Assembly: GCA_963978905.1 (NCBI GenBank)
Contig: OZ022258.1
Location: forward strand, 53,056,591 to 53,120,590
Direction: 5' to 3'
Length of the DNA stretch: 64,000 nt
Source of the DNA: Trichostrongylus colubriformis
Lineage: Eukaryota > Nematoda > Chromadorea > Rhabditida > Trichostrongylidae
Under the pieces are notes generated by a model that was not told the DNA's origin, searched no databases, and saw only the letters and a program-made list of their open reading frames with translations. Made by a program: the position numbers and the translations under genes. Shown in pieces: positions 57,436-64,000 of the stretch; within the stretch, counting starts at the first letter, position 1; each line of letters begins with the position of its first letter.

Positions 57436-60400
57436 ATGGATCAAACGACACATGAAGTTGATGAGAAGAGGACCTGGACAAAATATCAGAGCTATGAGCA
57501 CGTTCATAAAGTCGAGCTAAACGTGAACGCCATCGAGAGTGCTCAGGAACGCTTTTCGCAGTAAGTAACTAATCAAAATGAGATCAAAAAAATTTGTTCG
57601 CAGCTTTGCTTTCAAATTTTCGTCAAATGTTGTTGGAGTGGCTCTCACCTGTGTGAACCCAGGACGGATGTCTACAACAATAAGGTTGGGGAACTCGTGG
57701 AAGGAAGTCTGTTATGTAGAATCTGACGATATTACTAGTAGAGCAATTTAGTTATTGAACATTTTTCATGCCATTGAGCATGTGTAATGCGGTTTCGCTG
57801 CAACTACTCCGCAGTTTCAGACTTCTCTCTCGACAATCTGCCAATGCCGAGGATCTTAGGAGATTTTCTCAGGAAATACATGAATATTACGTTGCGAACC
57901 GTGAGGTGTTGTCAGTTTGAAACTGATTACTGATCATTTAAAATCATTGGTATGGAGGCAAAAATGTTCCATTTGATAGACTCCAAGGGATTACGAGAGA
58001 AAAATGTCATCAATGCGAGAGATTGGTGAGATCATTAGGAAGCACAAGGTGAGAATTCATTTCTAGTCATTGCTTACTGATGTGTATCTTCGGTACCGTC
58101 TGCCTTTCTCCCAAATGTTTTAATTATAGAGGTGGAAATTTAAACTATTCCCTTGCGGTTCAACTGTTACAAGTCTGGCGGCAAAAGGATGTGATCTTGA
58201 TGTTACAATATGGATTCCTCATGCACGGAAATATTATGCAAATGAGTCTGAGTAAGTCATGTTCACACATACGAGATGGCTCACTTGGAACGGTCTCGAA
58301 ATCACACTTACCCTGCCGCTAGACTAGCGAGGGGAATAAGTCTTTTCGGAGAAAAATGCCAAAAACGCTTTAATAAAGCTTTTCTGACACGGATGAGTAT
58401 GCAAAAATGTGCTACACTACTGTGCGTGAGGATGCGCATTGTTAGGTAAAGCTTTCACTTCTAAACAGTTCAGTAACTGCTGTACAAGGCGCAGCCATCT
58501 TTTATTAGCTATTTATACTCCCTTTCGGGGCGCCTGATAGGGAGTGGCCTACGGACATGGGGGAGTGGCGAGAGTGAGAGTGCGTGACAAGAGTGAGAGT
58601 GTAAGGCGATGTAGAGAGTTTGATACACTCTCACCGAAGTCCGTAGGCCACGCCCTATGAGGCGCTCCGAAATGGACTGCACGTCCATGTTAATTACAGT
58701 AAGCATTGCGTTTGCCTTAAAACAATTTACACATTTTCTTTTGAGGAATCTTTGAAAAATGTAATTTTCCAGGGCTGCTTTCGATATTCTCAGAAATATA
58801 CGACATTTTTTGTTGATAGATAAGGAGATTAACTACAAACTGGAATCTATTGTGTATGTTGAGGCAAAGGTCAGACATTAACATTCTTCACTGATAGTTG
58901 AAATGTTCATGCCCACCGATTTGAGGTACCAATCCTGAAGATAAAATGGAAGAAGGGATTGGAAATAGATTTGGGTTGTTCCACAGAAATGTATGTCTCA
59001 GGAATTCAAAACAGCTATCTCATCCGTGGTTTTTCACTGTAAGCTTTTCATACCATTTCCAGTTACTTCTGTGCTTCAGAGTTTCTTAAGCTGTTGGGCT
59101 TCCTTTCTTGAATGAGTGTTACATGAATCTGAATTTTGATGTGTTGGTATGTGTTCAGATGAGTTTCGGATGGTCTTAAATGAATGCTTTCAGATGGGAT
59201 GAAAGGTTTGCTCCACTTTGCATGTTTGTAAAGGAATGGGCAAGTCAAAATGATGTGAAGAATCCAACGCACGGAGGATTCAATAGGTAAATTTGCATTC
59301 TGGTAATGTTGTCATAGACACATGCGAATCGTACATAGGGATGCACCAGTTTGGAAAGTGGCTCCGCAATAGGTGATTGCTCGATATTGAATCTGAGCTG
59401 CCATGCTTTTTCTTGTTCGTGTTTTCCTTTTTGTTTCGTTTTCTTGGTACCATATCTTCTCACCTGTTCTAGTTGTGTCTTGACTACCTGATATCTTTTA
59501 CTTCAGTTACGCTATGGTCCTACTCGTCGTTCACTTTCTGCAGTGTGCTGTTTTCCCTCCAGTTTTGCCCAACTTACAAAAACTCTTTCCAGGTAAGTGA
59601 CAAACCTTTATGTTTTTTCATAGTTCTTGCCTATCTGTTTTTAGAAAAGTATGCGCGCAATTGTGATGGTGAAATTAAATTCCCTGTTGAGCTGGATTTC
59701 GGTGACAGGAGTTTCCCTGATGACTTTCCAGGTATGCGATTTATTTTCCTCAAGCCTGTGATCTCACTCGGCACGTAAAAAATTTGTGGTAACTTTTCAA
59801 ATTTTCGTAGTGATGGAAAAATGTAGACTATCATTGGCCGAGCTATTTATACTATTCCTGGATTACTACAGTAGATTTGATTTCGGGCATCATTACATCT
59901 GCATGCGTGATGCGGCTGTGAGATGGAGGTCAGTGTTTTCTTGGAATTTCCAGTGAGCACTTTAGAACCATTTTCTGGCTTGTTTTTGATCTGAAACTTT
60001 GCTTATTTCACCTTATGGGCTTTTCCATTTTTCACTGCTTTTGTTTCCAGTTGATTTTCCCTTTGTTTCCTCAGTTTCGTCCCCCTTTCAATTTCACAAT
60101 CTATTCCGTCTATTCAAAGTAGGCGTTTATTAGGTTTGCCACGTACTCTTTGCTTAGATACTTCTGCATACTGGTACTAGCGTTGTCGTTCAGAGATGGT
60201 CGAGATGAATCACCAAGAGTCAGCGAAGCCATAGATGTATTTATTCGTGATCCTATTGACGATCACAATCCAGGCAGAACAGTACGTGATGTGGAGTATC
60301 TGCAGGACAGGATGAGGTATGTCTTTGCCCGGAGTGAGCAGCATGACCCGCACCTGAGAAGCCGCCTTGTAACTTTCCTCTTAAATTGCAACCTGCTATG

Positions 60401-60697
60401 GGGGTTGGGCCACTGGGTCAATAGGTCGATGCGCAAGCGATATGAACTTGTTCCAGGTCGTCTGAACACTTCTCCCTTTTCAGCACTTATATCTTTAGCT
60501 CTACACGCAAATTTACCTTCGTTGAAACTTTTAATCCTCTCGGGGTGATGAGGAAGGGGGGGGGGGTAGTTGAGTTTTCTTTGCTCGATTGTAATAATCG
60601 TTCCTTATTTGTGTATTTCTGTTCCAGAAGAACGCTCCGATTGTTCCATACATCGAAGGATTTCCCAACTCTATCCCATATCCTCCGAAATCATTGA
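57436..60697 (+). CDS. Terminal nucleotidyltransferase, GLD-2/PUP (TENT) family (12 exons, 397 aa)
   Basis: Exons: 57436-57560, 57815-57905, 57980-58048, 58130-58251, 58773-58869, 58926-59038, 59194-59286, 59507-59592, 59645-59731, 59811-59928, 60194-60316, 60628-60697; one open frame. The nucleotidyltransferase signature is CGSTVTSLAAKGCDLDV, with the metal-binding pair D117 and D119; the third acidic residue is D183 in LEIDLGC. A central domain (HGGFNSYAMVLL, then PPVLPNLQ) and a PAP/25A-associated segment ending FIRDPIDDHNPGRTV (about 350-364) follow. No zinc finger or RRM is visible. Members add A or U tails to RNA 3' ends; whether this one prefers ATP or UTP cannot be decided here. The ATG lies five bases after TTTTGCAG (ending 57430), a good trans-splice acceptor. 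Exon 2 has a weak donor (GTGTTG). Intron 4 contains a small foldback element. Confidence 0.85.
58523..58672. mobile_element. Foldback MITE in intron 4 of the nucleotidyltransferase gene
   Basis: TTTCGGGGCGCCTGATAGGG and its continuation GGCCTACGGAC pair with GTCCGTAGGCC ... GGCGCTCCGAAA. The centre has GAGAGTGAGAGTG repeats. Confidence 0.7.
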
Positions 60698-61546
60698 AGA
60701 CTACCACTGCATCCGCAACATGTTAATAGCTAAGAGTTTTTTCTTAATCAATCTGTTCAGATCGTCATAGGATGTCCAATTTGATGGTGCTGAATTTACT
60801 AGAAACTTCACTTCTTTATAATCACTTTTTACGCTTTACGTTACGTACTTTGGTACCTTAACCAATCTTTACGTTTTTCGTTCAGTTTCTTGTTATCTTG
60901 TTTTACTTGTGCTTTACTGCCCTTAACCGCAATACCGGTTAATATAGTTGTAATATTTCTCCAATTTTCCATTCTCACGAAGTATGATCCCATGTTTTCA
61001 TTTGTAGATAAAGATTTACTCTTTACTATACTCTGATAGTCTTACTGTTAGGGAAGAGGCATGCCATATGCAGATGAACCTTGTAAATTGCATCAGCGCC
61101 TTCGATCCGGTGGTAATCAAAGAAGGCGCAAGATCGGTTCGATTTAGGATGAAAATTGGGATAGTCTTTGGGTGGAAATGGGGAGGAAAAGAATGGGTCG
61201 AATTAAAGGCATCATTAGGGGAAAGTCGGACGAGAAGTAAAAGAAGTAGTGAATATGAAAGTCGAGATGCCTAGTAAGAGAACAGTGAAGAAAAAACGGA
61301 TGGAATTGGCCAAAAACCCGAGAAATAGGACCCCCTTCCCACCATTGATTCTCGACCCGGACGACCTTCTCGTCAAGAGGCGGGTAGTCCGGACGAGTTT
61401 TTCCTTGGCTCGTTGCCAAGTCGTAAGCACGAAAGGATGTTCGGAATTAACTGCTCTTTTTATTGCTCAAGTGTTACGAAGCTTTTTGCCTCGTCTCTCT
61501 GGATTTTCATAATCTGATTTTGTTGTTGAGTTCTTCATTATTACAG
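60698..61546. other. Between nucleotidyltransferase gene and ligase-like exons
   Basis: It holds repeat R1 and a short open block after TTAG at 61049 (reading GRGMPYADEPCKLHQR) that could be an exon of the following gene, but this is unsupported. Confidence 0.4.
61200..61400 (-). repeat. Dispersed repeat family R1, copy 3
   Basis: Reverse-strand relative of 40770-40965, sharing GGATGGAATTGGCCAAAAAC and the neighbouring GGCGGGTAGTCCGGACGAG. It is just upstream of the ligase-like exons. Confidence 0.75.
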
Positions 61547-62384
61547 ATACTGGTCTACACAGGTGATCATGATGAGTTGTATTCAAGAATAAGAAGCTCC
61601 TTATCTTACCTAGTGTCAGCTGATCGTTACACAGTATTTCATCTCTCACCAGAGGCAATGGAAAAGCAACCATGGATAGAACCAACTACGGTAAGTACAT
61701 ATTCTGTATAATCACTTGTTCCCACCCTATCTCTTTTGTACATTTTATCAAGGTCTGTTTGATTGTTGCTGGCATAAATGAAATGCATGATCATTCCTGG
61801 TCTAATATGCAGTTAATTTCAATCAGGTTTGTTAAATAATTGCTTGTATGGTTATTCTCCACCACTTTTAATGTTTCTGTTGATAGGCCGGCAAAATCGT
61901 ATTTGTTTGTCAAAATCGATTATTGTGACAAGTTACGACTTATTTGCACAGTCGTTTCATTTCTTCAAGTTTTACATGTAGGTGAACACTACTTTCCACT
62001 CCAAAGATCTTGCTGGTGGAATGAGCTATTCTATAATACTTAGTAAAGTCAGAGGTTGGAAGTTTTTTGTTAGCTTCTTATCCCTATATCAAGTGCCATG
62101 CTCTTACTAGATATGCCTTTGTTTTTGCATATGGAAAATAGTGCACACCAAGCTTCGGTGGTCTTTTGTGATGCCACCTCTGAGCAGTTATTTGCTCCCG
62201 GTAGGTTTTTCCCTGATTCTCATAATTTTATTACATTTTATATGTTATGGTTCCCAGGAAGTCGAATATTGAGCGATTCACTTCGCCGTGTTGGTGTAAA
62301 TATTGATGAATGCACTCCTCCATCACTTACTACCGGAGCCATGATGGGCATCGAGGACGTACTCATTGATAATGTGATGGTAAG
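61547..62384 (+). pseudogene. Biotin-protein ligase (HLCS/BPL)-like N-terminal exons, partial
   Basis: Exon-like blocks: 61547-61690 (48 codons, starting ILVYTG, with DRYTVFHL and PWIEPTT), 61753-61826 (VCLIVAG...), about 61906-61941 (AGKIVFVCQNRLL), then about 62130-62208 and 62260-62380 (ending GIEDVLIDNVM, donor GTAAGA). The first three resemble the N-terminal domain of eukaryotic holocarboxylase synthetase, which pairs a YxVYxL strand with a PW-x-LLVVA strand and a GGKVLG-like segment. Known full-length enzymes continue into a catalytic BPL domain with a GRGRGG motif; I do not see it before 64000. The second and third blocks do not join in phase (phase 2 into phase 0), and the third runs into TGA, so the piece may be a pseudogene, carry sequence errors, or need another exon. 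The true start and the downstream part are not located. Assignment is by remembered family pattern only. Confidence 0.45.
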
Positions 62385-62657
62385 ATATAGCTCCTCAAGA
62401 GATGTGACTGTTTATTGCATGTGTCCTGTTGAACACTCATGTTTCTTTGCTGTTGCCCATTATCGTTCGCATCGCTGGTTATCCCTTGCTTTTCCTTTGC
62501 TGCCGGTTCCCGTCGCTGCATTCCATTCGCTTATCGTCGCTCCTTTCATGGTCCTTCAACATCTCATCCTTTTCCCAACTGCAGTTTCTCCTAATCTTCG
62601 AAATCACTCAGTGAAGTGAAATGTGTACACTCGAGGATTATTTAGATTACTTTACAG

Positions 62658-63100
62658 GTGGCTCAACGTTTTGTGCTATTGCCTCCCTATCGCTAGCGAA
62701 TTGTCTCTGGGATGGTTCAGTATTATCAAGGCGAGAAATTGGTAAACTCGTGAGGTGGGCTTTGTGGAAGCAGGATGAAGTTTTCATGGTAGCACTCATA
62801 AACCACATGACAGCTGCTATGCATTTTGGATAGGAGCTACTCTAGAGGTAATTCTTTAGACTTTTCGATAGGCGCAGCTACGATATGGTTGGCTTGTTCA
62901 CTTTGCTGAAACTTTGAATGCTTTCTTCATTCTTAACTTCTTCTCAAATCATTTTTATCGCTACTAGATTCTGTATGCGAATCATCTGATGGACCAGGAA
63001 AGGTTGCGGTCGTTTCTTATAATTGCACAACATCGTCTGTTGGGCGGTTTTTGCAAGAAAATCGAGCGAACTGAGTTGTTGACTGATAGTTAGATGTACG
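62658..63100 (+). pseudogene. PGGT1B: Geranylgeranyltransferase-I beta subunit (PGGT1B) fragment, frameshifted
   Basis: An exon at 62658-62847 begins after a CAG acceptor with GGSTFCAIASLSL and reads on to LVRWALWKQDE, a hallmark segment of the prenyltransferase beta subunit type I. After the codon for E, one base appears missing near 62779: the next stretch is open only in the neighbouring frame, where it gives HGSTHKPHDSCYAFWIG, the expected substrate-site and zinc-ligand region. A second block from 62968 (acceptor CTACTAG) reads ILYANHLMDQERLRS then LLGGFCK, as expected for the following helices, but soon meets a stop at 63090-63092. The N-terminal half of the subunit is absent upstream. 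It is therefore a partial, frameshifted copy, perhaps nested in an intron of the ligase-like gene. A sequencing error could explain the frameshift but not the missing half. Confidence 0.6.
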
Positions 63101-64000
63101 AGCACTTGCAGCGTTGCACGAAAGCTTACGATGGTTCACTTGTGAGGTTCGTTTGATAAATATAGCTATTTTTCATTTCATTCGAGAATTCCTGGATTTT
63201 TAGGTTCGTCTGTCTTGGGGCACCATGTGCTATGCCCTTATCGAAGATGAAAAACTATATTTTCTACTAGAAAGAGTTATTAGTCTGGTAATTTTGGTAG
63301 TTGTAGTCTTTATGTTATCTTCTTGCTTATTGTCAGTGTTTAATGGATAATAAATTGTTAAGATCTTCATATGTGTCACAAGGGACGTAATCGTTGAGGT
63401 GAAAGTGAAAGTGGAAGGTTGAATATGAACTGGAAAGGAATTGGAATATAGGATAGTTCGTGAATACTTTCTCAGGTGCGATAGCTCTTCTGTGGGGATG
63501 GGGCTAGCGAGGAACGAGATGTTAACGAGTGGAGATCATGTTGAGATCTGTTCGATCTACGGGCCGCATTGTGGAAATCGATAATCATCACCTTTGCTGG
63601 ACGCCATGGTCCATCGGTTCACCTTGCTTGTGGATGCTCTATGCTCTAATTCTTCATTGTCGCTTTTGTCATATGATTTTTCCTATATATGAGACATCAT
63701 GTGGTATGTATGTTTGTGAAAGACGTTCGTCTGAGGAACATGAATCTTACAAGGTGCAGATGGTAATCTGGTGGTTTGATGGGGGTGATGCATGTGCATA
63801 ACGGCTGCTGAGGAAAACTGGAACATGAATGTCGTTGATAACCATGTATGGTGTAGGAGTATGTGGTATAACAATAGTGAACGGTGATCGAAGCTATTAG
63901 CCATCAATACTGATAAGAGTTCGTACCAGATTGGGTGGTAAAAATACTTGTACAGTTCCAAACGCTGTTGGAAGAGAACGGTGAACAGTTGTAGGTGATT
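63101..64000. other. Terminal region, no recognised gene
   Basis: One possible exon starts after TTTTAG at 63204 (reading FVCLGAPCAMPLSK), of unknown family. The rest has no recognisable coding sequence or repeat. Confidence 0.4.

Noticed and set aside
62429..62614. Hydrophobic frames between the ligase-like and prenyltransferase exons
   Set aside because: They lie between clear splice sites, match no family and look intronic.
1..64000. CRISPR array, bacterial operon or prophage
   Set aside because: Repeats here are inverted or dispersed rather than regularly spaced, and the genes are intron-rich eukaryotic genes.

Overview
The window looks like nuclear DNA of a nematode, most likely a clade V strongylid such as a hookworm. 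Genes are split into many short exons joined by GT-AG introns, several start codons sit just downstream of an AG acceptor as expected for spliced-leader trans-splicing, introns are packed with small foldback transposons, and the fucosyltransferase family 11 (GT11) is tandemly amplified as is common in nematodes. Species assignment is inference. Long open frames inside GC-rich repeats are mostly shadows.

Layout. 1-8018: intergenic, dispersed repeats, a 145-bp tandem repeat and a foldback element. 8019-13317, 17367-29239 and 36203-48923: three same-strand GT11 genes with identical eight-exon structure and matching intron phases; each splices in silico to one open frame (332, 317 and 317 aa). 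Their introns carry the mobile DNA: a Penelope-like retroelement arranged as a head-to-head inverted pair beside a mariner remnant (gene 2, intron 5), a 2.5-kb near-perfect palindrome with a tRNA-like spacer (gene 3, intron 2), and many miniature elements, including a group sharing a GGGTGTGT terminus, two members of which have 8-9 bp target duplications like Mutator elements. The spacers between the GT11 genes contain diverged paralogous sequence, so the duplicated unit was larger than the genes.

52613-56548 (minus): a 15-exon REXO5-like DEDDh RNA exonuclease, 613 aa, with two apparent GC-AG introns and a nematode-type C-terminal cysteine cluster. 57436-60697 (plus): a 12-exon terminal nucleotidyltransferase of the GLD-2/PUP family, 397 aa, divergently arranged with the exonuclease across about 0.9 kb. 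61547-62384: exons resembling the N-terminal region of biotin-protein ligase, with imperfect phases. 62658-63100: a frameshifted, half-length fragment of the geranylgeranyltransferase-I beta subunit. The end of the window shows no other recognisable gene.

Functional reading: the GT11 proteins are predicted type II Golgi enzymes that fucosylate glycans. The exonuclease and the nucleotidyltransferase both act on RNA 3' ends (trimming versus tailing), which makes their head-to-head arrangement suggestive, though no functional link is shown by sequence alone. All exon models were built by eye from splice sites, phase and paralogue agreement.
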